DNA of 64,000 nucleotides. Source: Chrysomallon squamiferum (taxonomy: Eukaryota > Mollusca > Gastropoda > Neomphalida > Peltospiridae). Positions within the stretch are counted from its first letter, which is position 1, and each line of letters begins with the position of its first letter. Below are positions 1 through 10,863 of the stretch, piece by piece. The translations under genes were made by a program, and so were the position numbers. The stretch spans positions 24,006,255 to 24,070,254 of the forward strand of contig CM022670.1 in assembly GCA_012295275.1 (NCBI GenBank), given 5' to 3'. Below the pieces are notes generated by a model that did no database searches, had not been told where the DNA came from, and was given only the letters and a program-made list of their open reading frames with translations.

Positions 1-6
1 AGTTAC

Positions 7-1338
7 CTCTAAAACATCTTCCAGATTTTCTTCTGCTTCTGTTTTCTCTGTACTCAGTTTAGCAATTTTAAAGTGAGTTTTTGAAAGCTGATGGCCACGT
101 TTAGCATTGTTCCAAAGACTTCTGGGAACATCCACTAAACCATATCCAAGCATTAGAACAAGTACAAACAATCCCCATGTATTACTAGCTGTTACTCCAA
201 TCACCTTTAATTTATCACTGTTTGACCAAAAAAAAAGAAAACATTTTAAAAACTAAAATATAAGAACAATGCTATTGAAGTTTTCAGTATTAAAAGATCT
301 ATTTAGAAGATATTCAATGTCATCTTGTCTAAATTCCTAAAGAGTGGGGAAAAAAATAAAAGAGTCAAAGTAAAGAAGGAAAATATTTGCTGATTATGTT
401 ATCTTACGCATCAATATGAAGATCTGGTCTTGCAGCAACATAAATTAAACAGACACCAAAAATAAGTAAGTATGTTCCATAATAAATAGCATTTTCAATC
501 AAAGCTGACTTCATTTTGCCCATAATAGTAAAGTCTCCAGCATTTGAATATGACTGCATTAAAGGTAATATCAACCTGAAATGAAAGAGAAAATATTTTA
601 AATATTATTCTGTGCAATTAACACTTTTTATAAATAGAGTTATAAAAATCAGAATATACAGTGGTACCTTGACTTAATTCATTCTGTGACTGCGATCATA
701 TCTCAATTTACTATATCAAATGAATTTTCCCAACTGAAATTAACTGAAATACCATTAATCCGTTCCAAAAACCACCCCATTTTTTTGTTTTTTAGTAACA
801 TGTATTTAAATAAGAAAAATGTATTTATAATCGACAAATGTTGTATAAAACAATCTAAAAGATAATGCAAAGAAATAAATTGGTTTTGTAAAGTGTATTT
901 ATGTTGGAGATTAGACAAAATATTTTAATGCCTTTGGCTGCAGTTACAGCCTTCATTGACTCCTTCAGCTTCAGTATGGTACATATTGTAGAAGTATTGC
1001 GCTTGTACTGCCTAGCCAAGTTGACTCCATACACCTCGTACAAGTTTTTCTATGAATTCAAGCTTTAATTCAGTGCTGGCTGGATGTTGTGTTGTTCATA
1101 GCCCCAACTAGCGGCAGCATATCTGAAGCTTGCTCCTAACTCCGATTCTGGATCGCAACTCAAAGCAAAAAACCGACTGGGTGATGCTCGTAACTCGAAA
1201 CACTTGTAAGTTGGGGCACTCTTAAGTCAAGGTACCACTGTATTTATTATCTTAGTTTGTTTAACTGTGACAGTGACACAAAATACACTAAATTTCTGCA
1301 AGGGAATTTATATATATATATATATATGTAAAATTAAC

Positions 1339-1370
<32 letters not shown>

Positions 1371-2435
1371 TTTATTTTTGTTTTTGTTCGGGGAGTCTTT
1401 TCTTTTTATCTGCTGTAAAAAAAAAAATATGAAGAATAAAGAGATACAAATACTCGAAGCATAGTTTTAAAAGTTATGCATACCATGTGAGAACTTGTGA
1501 CGTCCAATATACAATATGCCACAGGGTAGGCAACACATGCTCAGGAACATGGCTTGTTGGTACCACACATTCGTGATTAGCAGGACTGACAGTAGAGACT
1601 GATAACAAAGCTCCTGTGATGTTAGATGATGTTGATATTGCTTCAGCTGTTGTCGAGTTGGAAAGAGCTGCTGGTGTTATGCTAGCAGTATGTGCATGAT
1701 CTTCTAAACACTGACGATAAAATGTCTAAAAAATATAAACATTGAAAGTAATTTTCTTCAGAAATTGTTAATTTCTAGTATTTAGTTTAAAATTAACTCA
1801 TTTACTGAAAGGACTAGTCATCCTTATTACACTAGTCTGATTAATGTAAAAATTTCTTTCTATTAAAAGTCTAAAATTTATTAAAGTAGTTAATTTAATA
1901 GTTATTAATATGTAGAATTATAATGAACTACATATTGATGATATCTATTGGACCACATTTTTGCTGAACATTTTTGTTTACGATAGTTTTCTTTTTGTCT
2001 AAATATCATGTTTTTTTTATTTGATCTAATTTTTGCTGTATAGTTTTTAAATATGCTTCATATTAATTAAATACAATTTTCATGAATGTCAGTGAAATGA
2101 AATATTAAAATTTAATTAGGTCAACTGTAGTTTCAATGGATAGTTATTATGTTCTTGTCAAAATACAGTGCTGTAAAGGAATTAAAACAAACCTAAAAAT
2201 AAATACAAAAATAAAAGTAAATTTTGTAAAGTAAACTAAGAATTAGTTAACGAGTACTTACAGAGGACACGTCCAAAGGAATTATGAATATGATCATAAA
2301 AGAGAAATACCAAGCAATGAACGTTGCAACAGTAACCAAAGCTCGTTGTTTCCTGATGTCACCGTATCGATGAAGTACGAATGCAGCTAATAAACAAGTA
2401 CAAATAATTTCCACCACAAGCGGCCCAGCACTCAT
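7..2435 (-). CDS. LMBRD2: LMBR1 domain-containing protein 2, 5' part (partial)
   Basis: Multi-pass membrane protein of the LMBR1-like family, known from work in vertebrates to affect GPCR and beta-catenin signalling. Four coding exons are visible on the minus strand: 2262-2435, 1484-1725, 408-575 and 7-217. They join in phase to 265 codons, and the last exon ends at a GT donor at bases 5-6, so the rest lies outside the window. The N-terminus ([10 protein letters not shown]...) gives a first membrane helix, then [13 protein letters not shown] and a second helix ending PLDVSS. Exon 2 encodes a Ser/Thr-rich luminal loop with several N-x-T/S sites and ends [13 protein letters not shown], a family hallmark. 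Exon 3 has [18 protein letters not shown] and exon 4 has [20 protein letters not shown], both highly conserved in LMBRD2. The start is the first Met in the first exon and gives the family's usual N-terminus. Confidence 0.93.
659..1240. mobile_element. Tc1/mariner-type MITE in LMBRD2 intron 2
   Basis: A 582-base element bounded by inverted repeats: CAGTGGTACCTTGACTTAA at the left end is matched perfectly as the reverse complement at 1222-1240. It is flanked on both sides by TA (657-658 and 1241-1242), the target duplication expected of Tc1/mariner elements. The interior has no transposase frame, so it is non-autonomous. The subterminal sequence mentioning 'ccattaatccgttcc' recurs, in my memory, in many animal MITEs of this type. 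It lies in the intron between the exons at 408-575 and 1484-1725. Confidence 0.8.
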
Positions 2436-4906
2436 TGTGAAATTTCAATTCTCTCTGTAGCACAGAATACATGAAATGTACTAAATATGAAAAAAGAAAA
2501 AAAAAAAAAAGTGAAAAAAAGAAGAAGAAAAATAACAACAATCTAATTAAATCACATCAAAACAAAGTAATAAAATTTTATATATAAAATATACAGAATC
2601 ATATTATTAGAATGTTTTGGGTTTTTTTATAATGTGGAAACAAATTAAATTTTTAACATTAAATAATGGTTACTTTATAGTTACAACAAATTTTTTGAAA
2701 CTTTTATTTCTTTGTATTCATATTAAAAGTATTAAGCAAAACTTTACTATACAATGGCATTTCCCACCCACTATCTGTTCATTGAACTTCATACATCAGA
2801 CTTAATAGACAAACTTTCTATTAACAGACATTCCAACCAAACATTAACTGTATATAATTGTCAAACTTAATTCTATGATTAGAAGTTACAGTAATTATCA
2901 AATAACAAATCTGTGCTGCAAAATTAAACAGCTTTTCAACTGTTCTACTAAATTTAATATTTCATTTCACTGTAGAAATTAATTTCATAGATTATTGGTA
3001 TGTTTGTGTTGTGTTTTTTCAATTAATTGATGCCCTAAATTCATTTTTATGGAATTATATATAACAATCTGTTAACTGAGAGTATGTGTAATCCAAGTTT
3101 CCACAATCAGAACATAACTGATACTATAATTATTCATTATTATTTATTTATTTATTGCAGAAATTACACTTACATTATATGAAACTGATTTTACAGAATA
3201 TCCTGCCAATTTACATATTATTAATTTCTTGTTTTTTATTTCCTATTTTGTATTTGTGTATGATGAATTTTTCTTATTTATTATTTTCTTCTTCTTCTTT
3301 TTTCTCTATTGGTATTGGTTATTTTATTTTATTTTATTTTTTATTTTTCATTATACTGATGAAGTGAACATATAAACAAGACGTTTATAGAATTATCATA
3401 TTATATAAATAATATATATTCAAGTAAATGAATCTTCATATATTTCTAACAAATGTTTTAATATTTTATTATTTATGTTGGTTTTTTTTAATTGCCATAT
3501 GGTAAAAATTAGAAAAAAGCCAACATTAAAATTTAAATAGTTTTAAAAAATATATATATAAATAAATAAAATGTTCGATAGTTAAAAAGCTAACGTAATA
3601 TATAAATTAATAATTTTTACCACTGAAATACAAAAATATACGCTCTATTTCTAGTATCTTCTATTTTTCACGGACATATTTGATTATTTCACACTGATAC
3701 AGTGATACTCATACTGACAGACGTTGTCTGAAAAATCAATTCTCATTATTATTACTCTTTATTACATAAACATTAACTAAATGAAAACATTCACCAATAG
3801 AATACGTATCTGGGTCAACAAATATATAGAGTAAATCACAGATACCTGTTGCACTGTTTGTTAAATGTCATTCTAATATAATTCACCAAAAATAATTAAA
3901 TACACTAAAACTGTTTTTAGCAATGATAAAATTACAGTTATCTCCCTTACAAATGCTAAATATTTTTCCGTATCCGGAACATGCGCCGGAATGGAGTAAT
4001 AATTATATAATTAAAACATTGAGTAATATCTATTAATAATTTTGTTACGTTCAGTTTCATCTACTGTATGTACTAATGAATACACTGTATAACAGCATAT
4101 GTATAATAAAGACTCAATATCTTATTTGGATTATTTAATGACGCTGAAATAATTACACATGCTCAACCCCTGTTTTGTTACCAGTACCGACATCTGGAAT
4201 ATTTTCGATATCCTTTAGCAACGACATATATTTAGTTAAGAAGAAAAGTGTATTATTATTTTTAATTTTTTTACAATGTTGCTGAATGAACATGTTTGTT
4301 AATGTTCCAAAATGCACCCCAAAATAAATTTAACGCACCTTCTGTGACAACTGCGTGAATTGGTCGCATTTTGGCGAAAGCATGTGAAACTCGTGGGGGG
4401 GGGGATACGGTTGCACTACTTAAGGGCATTTAAAGCTGTAGTCATGCCTCATTTTCATTTCGATTTAGACGAGTTATAAGATGCCAAGAAACAGAAAACA
4501 AATATTAAAACCAAAAAAAGTCTTTAAAAATTGTTCAAAACAGTATGGAGAACGATATGAAACAGAGGCTTCTTTTTACATTTAGGCATTTTGATATTTT
4601 TGATACAAAGAAATCAAAACTGAGGATACATATAGACAAATATTACAAAGTTTACATTATTAATTTGTATCTTTTGACAAATTTGTTTTGTTTTGTTGTT
4701 GTTGTTTTTTTTTTTTTTTAAAAAGAAAGAAAAGTAAGTGAAGTGAATTTTAATGTGAACTAATTTTAAATTAATTAGAGCTACTACGGTATTGCCTATG
4801 CGCCATGTCTATTAACAGTGATTTAAAAGGAAAACGAAACAAGGAAATTAAGTTTTCTTCTTCAAAGTTTTAGTCGTATTTTAATTTCAGTTTATAAAAA
4901 TTCGAC
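2436..4906. other. Intergenic, divergent promoter region between LMBRD2 and the membrane-protein gene
   Basis: No convincing gene. It must hold the LMBRD2 5' UTR and promoter at its left end and the promoter of the 4907 gene at its right end. There are T-rich stretches at 3285-3355, a GC-rich patch with a run of G at 4395-4404, and a 34-codon ORF at 4481-4585 (starts MPRNRKQILKPKK) that is basic and unassigned. I see no recognisable domain and would not call the small ORF a gene without transcript evidence. Confidence 0.5.
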
Positions 4907-6198
4907 ATGTATTTGAACAGATTAACTCAGTCGAGTATACTTGTAATTTTTCTCTGCATCATAAAAGCGCAAACAATAAACGGTAAGTTAAAATAATGTA
5001 TTCAGCATCGTGTAATTTAAGATATACAAAGAGGAATTCTATGGAAAAGCATGTATGATAATTTATTTTATTGTTGTTCCTCAATAAAATACTGAGTTGT
5101 GAAAAAACTTGTAATTGTATGATACAGTGGGTGGTGCATTACATTACATTACGGACATTTTATGCCTATGTAATCATTTAGTGTACGTAATTAACTTTAT
5201 TCCTTGGAATTCTTCACTATTATAACATTGTAATTTTAAGAATTTTATAACTTATTATAAGATATATTTGATCTAACCACCATTTTTAGTTTTAAATACC
5301 AAAATTTAAAACAAAATGTCCTTCGCCGTTATCATCAGGCTGGTGAAAAATAAATAAACATCTTCCAAGTCCGAGACTGCCGTTTGTTTTCAGGTAAATG
5401 GTTTTATAAGAACACCGAATAAATTTAATAATCCGTAAAATCAATTGTCTTGTTTGTATAATGGGTTATCTAAGATGAAATAATGAGCAGAGATGTACAT
5501 ATTAGTTCGAAGGTATGTCTGTGTGTTTGTCACTTCAGTTAGTTATACATAGTTCTATACTTCTGTTTCACAGAAACCACAACAAGAGCGAAGTCACATG
5601 ATCTCTCAGGCACTGAATCACAACGTTCGTATTCAACCGATTTCTTAAAATCATAATTTTTCATTGTTGTGCATGTTATCTTTAATGTTGTCTGATACAT
5701 TTCAATATGCTTCAATTTAAAAGGTTATCACGAAATAATGAAAAAAAAAAAAAAAGATAATCGGATACTTAATTCAGTCACATTTTTAAAGTGGTAGTGC
5801 TATGTTTATTGTCTAGTATGACGTATATTTTTGTCATTCATTTTGAATTTGGCTCTCTAATAGTTTATTACATTTCAGATAATAATTCCAGTGTTATTTC
5901 GTTTGACCAGCATTACCTAATTCTGCCTATTGTACTTTTTATCATTGTCTGTGGACTAATAAGTGTTGTCGTTTATGCAAATCGGTAAGAAATGGAATGT
6001 TTTTAGTTTGTTTTTGTTGTTTTGTTAGTGTGATCTTTCTTCTTCGTCTTTTCTTCTTCTTCTTCTTCTTCTTCTTTCATCTCCAGTTTCTCCGTTGTCA
6101 ATTTATAATTCACGAAAGCATTTTTTTTTGGGGGGTGGGCTTAGTGTTGTTTTTCCAATTTCTATGTCGCATGTTTGTAATTACTCAAGACGCGTGTA

Positions 6199-6295
<97 letters not shown>

Positions 6296-7199
6296 GCATA
6301 AATATATACATTGCAGGGACTGAGACCAGTTATATGATTTTCTTTTACAACATAAAATCTTCGGACAACAATCCATATATTTATTTAATCAGTTAAAAAA
6401 ATAATGTTCCAGAAAGAGAATAATTCGAAATCGCAGAAGAAAAAAGAAAATGCAGAAAAGATTCAGAGTGCAATATCAACGAAATGCAGACACACTAAAT
6501 TATGTATTACAAAATATGCCTGAATTTTGCCCCGCACGAGATATGAGCGATGACTACCTTACACCTGTTGACATTGATGGGACTTCAGAGTATAATCAAT
6601 CTGAAACGTCTGAGGATGATGGTTATTTGAATCCGATGGATGAATCGGTGAGTGAACGTGCTGATGACAGACGTAATAACCAATTGTGGTCTTCAGTTTC
6701 TTGGCACGAATTTACTTCAGCATTCCATTGTTCAAATAACGATGTTCGGATTATGGTTCGGCCTGATCCTGACATTCATAGGTCAAACGGAACGCTTGAG
6801 GATGACGATTATTTGACTCCGGTGCGTCATTCGGTGAGCGAAAGTTTTGATCACAGACATTTGCTGTGTAATGACTCCTCGTGGTCTTCACTTTGCGGAC
6901 ACAAATGTTCTGCAACATCCTATTATCCAAACAACGATGATCGGAATATGGATCGGCCTGATTCTGACACTCTTTCGTCAACCGGAACGTCTGTGGATGA
7001 CGAATTTTTTAATGCTGTGCGTGAATCAGCGAGGGCAGATGTTGACAACAGACGTTTGCTGTGTAATAGCCTCCCGTGCTCTTTACTTAATACATTATCC
7101 AGTTTGTCAAATAACGAAGCCAGGAATATAATTCGGCCTGGAAGGAGATCTCTGAGTTTGATTCCTACAGATGTAAGATTTAATACGCTAGAAATCTAA
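4907..7199 (+). CDS. Orphan single-pass membrane protein with repeated YLxP tail (adaptor-like)
   Basis: Not recognised as a named family. Proposed exons are 4907-4982, 5879-5984 and 6413-7199, joined at good GT/AG sites in phases 1 and 2, giving 322 residues. Exon 1 encodes a signal peptide (MYLNRLTQSSILVIFLCIIK, cleavage near AQT). Exon 2 encodes about 12 further outside residues with one N-x-S site (NNSS) and a transmembrane helix at about 38-59, followed by a very basic stop-transfer (RKRIIRNRRRKKMQKR). The large last exon is a cytoplasmic tail: acidic tyrosine motifs DDYLTP (Y109), DDGYLNP (Y132) and DDDYLTP (Y194), then a decayed copy DDEFFNA (F259). These head three repeats of 62-65 residues that share a late NN(D/E)xRxxxRP block. 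Y-L-x-P fits Crk-type SH2 ligands and Y-L-N also fits Grb2-type. A middle exon at 5573 (rich in Thr/Ser) is possible but its donor is poor. An in-frame ATG at 5818 is an alternative start. Function as a phosphotyrosine scaffold is inference. Confidence 0.72.
6200..6292. repeat. Compound (TG)n(AG)n microsatellite
   Basis: About 31 bases of TG units followed by about 62 bases of AG units, in the last intron of the membrane-protein gene. The apparent long ORFs with Cys-Val and Arg-Glu (or Ser-Leu, Thr-His) dipeptide runs over it are products of the repeat and not genes. Confidence 0.97.
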
Positions 7200-8315
7200 C
7201 ATACATACATATATATATGCTAGAAATCTAACACACACACATATATGTAGATAGATTGTTGTTTGATAATTACTGTATATACATATTTGTTAAGGAATGT
7301 AAACATTAAACATATCTGCAGTAGGTTCAATTATATTTTTAATTTCAATTTTTATATTTTTTATTTATTTGTTTGTTTTGTTTTTGCTTTTGTGGAGGTT
7401 GGGGCAGGAAAACATGACCCTAACATTAATGCAACAATGTTTGAAAATATTTATTTCTTGTTTTCTGCAAAGCAGTATATAACAACAGAAACTGATAGAC
7501 GACATCTTTGTTTTAATGCTATTAGCTGACGTAATTAAATTCCCATTACGTTATTTTAATATCTAAGTAAATAAAGATCAAAAGAAATAAATGTATCTTG
7601 ATCTGAAAATACCTCGATCTACTGCATGTGACAACAATATGAATGAGTGAATTGTATAACTGGATAATTTAGAAGAACTGAACAAATCGCCAATGTTTGA
7701 AAATGACATTTTAAAATACACATATATATAAAAACCAGAAGGTCTTACTTTCCAAAAGTTCACTGAATGGAAATTGATATACTGTGTCATTGATTACTTT
7801 GTTAAAAAAAAGTCAAAAGCAATCTACTAAATATCTTTATTATAGTTATTCACTGTAAATATTATTTCATGAATGATTATGCATGCTTTGCAAAGGTGTT
7901 TTATAGATATTATTACTTAAAGGTGTATATAACTTTTCATTGTAAATAAATTTTATCTTCTTAATATTTTTTCTTGTTTGTTTTATTTATCAAACAAAAA
8001 AAGGAATCATTGCGTCAGTGTGCTCTCGTTGGATACTAGATAAATTCAGCAATGGAGTAATTATATTACATACGTAATCGATTACGACTGCTTCAAGACG
8101 TCATCATGATCACATTCACAGTTAATTTTACAGATACATGCAAATTATGTTAAAAAACAACAACAACAAGAACAACAACATATCAACTTTTAATTTCTAT
8201 ATTATTTATTTATTTATTTATTATAATTTAATTATAACTGAAAATTTATATATTGCACAGCTTTTGGCTTCATATATTTTAAATTCATTTTTCGAAAAAC
8301 GTTGAAAACTGTGTT
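7200..8315. other. Intergenic, nothing identified
   Basis: 3' flank of the membrane-protein gene. It contains two near copies of 'gctagaaatctaacacacaca'-like sequence just after the stop (7190-7245) and ordinary AT-rich DNA. I see no gene or element here. Confidence 0.6.
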
Positions 8316-8528
8316 ATGGAACATGAGATCGGTATGTCTGTTCCTCGCGATTTACGGGTCTGCGTTATGTTATTATCATGCTTACAATCGGTAAAAACAA
8401 GAGGCAATCGTGCGCGGATTAGCGATCTTACGCTATCTCACGATGCGGACTTGGCACGAACCATTAATGTCTTAGACCTAACTACAGGAACAGACACAAA
8501 CATCACTTGCCGATTTGAAAGCATCTAG
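8316..8528 (+). other. Unassigned GC-richer ORF (possible exon or relic)
   Basis: A 70-codon open frame in a patch clearly richer in G and C than its surroundings. The product reads VPRDLRVCVMLLSCL near the start and TTGTDTNITCRFESI at the end, and I recognise no family. In a second frame the same patch gives a signal-peptide-like stretch (MRSVCLFLAIYGSALCYYHA) ending at a GTAAAA donor-like site at 8391. It could be an exon of an unannotated gene or a degraded element. The composition change is what I see; any coding role is a guess. Confidence 0.2.
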
Positions 8529-9197
8529 ACTGGTCTTATATGGAATGACAAACTTGTCAATAGCACTCATTTTAATTTTTTTCTATTTATTAAGTTATAT
8601 CCTATGATATTATCACCGAATACCTTTGAAATAAAATTTGCCAATTCATGTTTTTCCTGTAAATTTTACTTATAAACTATATGCTGCCACTGGTGAAATA
8701 GGCATTAGGACTGGGCAGAAGGAATCAAGAGAAAACAGCAAATAATTCCTTACCCAAATATTTTCAATGCTTAAAATGAGTTTAGGCCTTCAAGAAAATA
8801 ATCTTCATTTCACAGTTATTTGGCTAAGAAAAGAAAATTTCTTTCCTCTTTGCTTTTTCTTCAAACTCACTGGGTGGGTGGGGGATCCGTAATCTAACTA
8901 ATAAAAAAGTGTGACTACAGGTAAATATATATTTTCAATTTAGTCGCCTGAAATATTATTGTCCTATATATTAATTTAAAAAAATATATATTTGATCACT
9001 GGTGCATTTATATTTCACTGTATCTTTTCACTGAGTCATTTATATTCTACCTGATTTCTATTATTTTGTCTTGCAATAGTCTGCTTGGAATCAGATCAGG
9101 GAGGAATCATTGCAAACATGCAATTAAATTTATCATATTAAAAATGTGTTTGAAACCATCAATATTAAACATTGAGAAAAATTAGAAGTGATACCAA

Positions 9198-9239
<42 letters not shown>

Positions 9240-9388
9240 GTTTTCGTACAATTGCTGATAATAATTAATAATTATGACTTGCATACATGTATAAAATGAA
9301 TGTCTTGCAGTGTTGAATAGCACTAAAATTTTCAAATTTCCATTTTTTCTTTCTTTCTGATTAAGATCCATAATACAAAAAATAAAAA
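8529..9388. other. Intergenic with a 39-base A run
   Basis: AT-rich sequence without a supported gene. A run of 39 A lies at 9199-9237. It might be the tail of an old plus-strand retrocopy, but no recognisable body precedes it, and homopolymer runs of this kind are common across the window. Confidence 0.5.
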
Positions 9389-9888
9389 TTATGCTTCATA
9401 TTTTCCAATATCCGAAGGTATTCTCAAATGACATTCCGAAAAGAAACGGTCAGGGGTAATTGCGTCTTTCAAGTCTTCCCTAAAGTCAGTGTAGTGAAGC
9501 ATCACCTGATTGTCAGAATGATATATACAGGACACGCTAAAACACACACTGGGACTCTTTCTTGAAGTAGTTCTGCCACTTCTTGTGCTGTTTTGGAAAA
9601 GAGCACACGGAACTTGGTGAAGTGGACCATAAAATGTCAAGTCTATTTCTAATCGCCTTAGGAATCATGTCTCATATCGATTTGATCCACTGTTTTTAAT
9701 ATCTATCGTGCTGGAGTTCATCGCAATATCAAACATTCTCTCAACATGGATGACTCTCTTGAGTTGTGATGCAAGTTAAATCTTTCTTTCCTCTTGCCAA
9801 AGGGATATCATGGATATCAAGGACTGGGACGGTCTGTATGGAGAAACTTTCTTCTTCACCCAGCTCTTGAGGTGCTGAATGGCATCTA
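9389..9888 (-). pseudogene. Degenerate coding-like frame with two in-frame stops
   Basis: On the minus strand one reading frame stays open for about 166 codons, from IIIDAIQHLKSWVKKK at the right to IPSDIGKYEA and a stop at 9389-9391, broken only by TAA (near 9776-9778) and TGA (near 9664-9666). AT-rich DNA of this kind should show many more stops, and the patch is GC-richer than its flanks. I do not recognise the family. The same bases read on the plus strand give hydrophobic frames that could only be joined by introns of 32-45 bases, far shorter than any other intron here, so I prefer a broken minus-strand gene or transposon fragment. Strand and identity are both uncertain. Confidence 0.35.
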
Positions 9889-10757
9889 TAATAATTTGTA
9901 TGTTAATTACAATCTGATTTATTTTATTTTATTTCATAATTATTGATTTTAATATTCTTGTTTGTTTGTTCAAATTTTATGCAAAATCGACAATTTTCCT
10001 GAAGGGGAATGTTGGGAGTCATTTCTTTTTACGAAGTAACTTATTCAAATAATTCATTTATTATACATACAAGTAAAATAAGATTTGGTCTGTAGACAGT
10101 ATTTTACACCCGGTCTATGGTCAATAAACAACTGAAAATACTATGTACTCCAAAAAGTAGGTTCGATAACTCTGTTATTGTAAGTTCTGTTTCCTGTACT
10201 GGTGTGAAAAATGGAAATGATCTCGTCAAGTGAATAATATATATAAACAGTATGCTTGTATTTACCGCAGGCAATTACAACTTCAGCAGGAAGACTGTCA
10301 ATTGGATACTAAATATTGTATGTGGATATTTAGATATTTCAATTGTTGTTATTCTCAGATTAAAACATTACATATAAATTAATTTATAAATATATTATTA
10401 TTATATGAATATCACCAGATCATGTTACGACATGTTAAATGTTAGTAACAAATGAATGACTGTGTCATTATGTGATAATGTTGTTGTTTTTTTGTTTCGT
10501 TTTTTTATAACTGTTTAAAAACTGGTAACTAATTAGTGGAAATAAACCAGCGATAAGCGTATCTCCACTATTATAATTTCATTTGTAATTTTATTTCTTC
10601 TACATATTAAAACGGTATATTTATTTAGACATATTTAAATAGATACTAAGATAGTATTTCATATTGCAGATACAGTATATCCCGTTTCTTAAAGTTAGAT
10701 ACACTAAGAATACGAGGCTTCTCCTTTTATTGTTCTCACTTTGCCATATATTTTCAG
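9889..10757. other. Intergenic upstream of CRCP
   Basis: AT-rich, no supported gene. It ends in a good splice acceptor (ttttcag, 10751-10757), suggesting that CRCP has an upstream untranslated exon somewhere in or before this stretch. I could not fix that exon. Confidence 0.4.
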
Positions 10758-10863
10758 TTGTTATTTGTGATCGTGGCCATTGCCTGGGTGTATGTGATTG
10801 CTGCTGGTCGATATGCTTCTGTCCGTTACCTTAAACAACACTTTGGATGAACACTAAATTAGA
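10758..10863 (+). promoter_or_regulatory. CRCP 5' leader with short upstream ORFs
   Basis: This 106-base stretch follows an acceptor and runs to the CRCP start. It contains a minimal ATG-TGA (10789-10794) and a 14-codon upstream ORF (MLLSVTLNNTLDEH, 10813-10857) that stops 6 bases before the CRCP ATG. A third frame without its own ATG is open through the whole stretch (LLFVIVAIAWVYVIAAG...) and stops at 10848-10850. It reads like a membrane helix and could be the last exon of an upstream gene sharing a dicistronic mRNA. Leader with uORFs is the simpler reading. Confidence 0.35.

Noticed and set aside
5997-6376. Long ORFs on both strands across 5997-6376
   Set aside because: They read the (TG)n(AG)n microsatellite and its neighbours (CVCVCV, ERERER, SLSLSL, THTHTH). 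The region is an intron of the membrane-protein gene.
6751-6981. 76-codon minus-strand ORF and the 94-codon plus ORF at 6847-7131
   Set aside because: Shadows of the repeated tail exon. Their apparent repetition mirrors the true frame's repeats.
9199-9237. 39-base A run as a retrocopy tail
   Set aside because: No recognisable retrogene or SINE body lies upstream on the plus strand, and it is on the wrong side to be the tail of the minus-strand relic at 9389-9888.
9389-9888. Death-domain-like resemblance in the minus-strand relic (ISLWQEERK followed by LKRVIHVERMFDIA)
   Set aside because: The likeness is a loose helix pattern across an in-frame stop. Key family residues cannot be matched with confidence, so no function was assigned.
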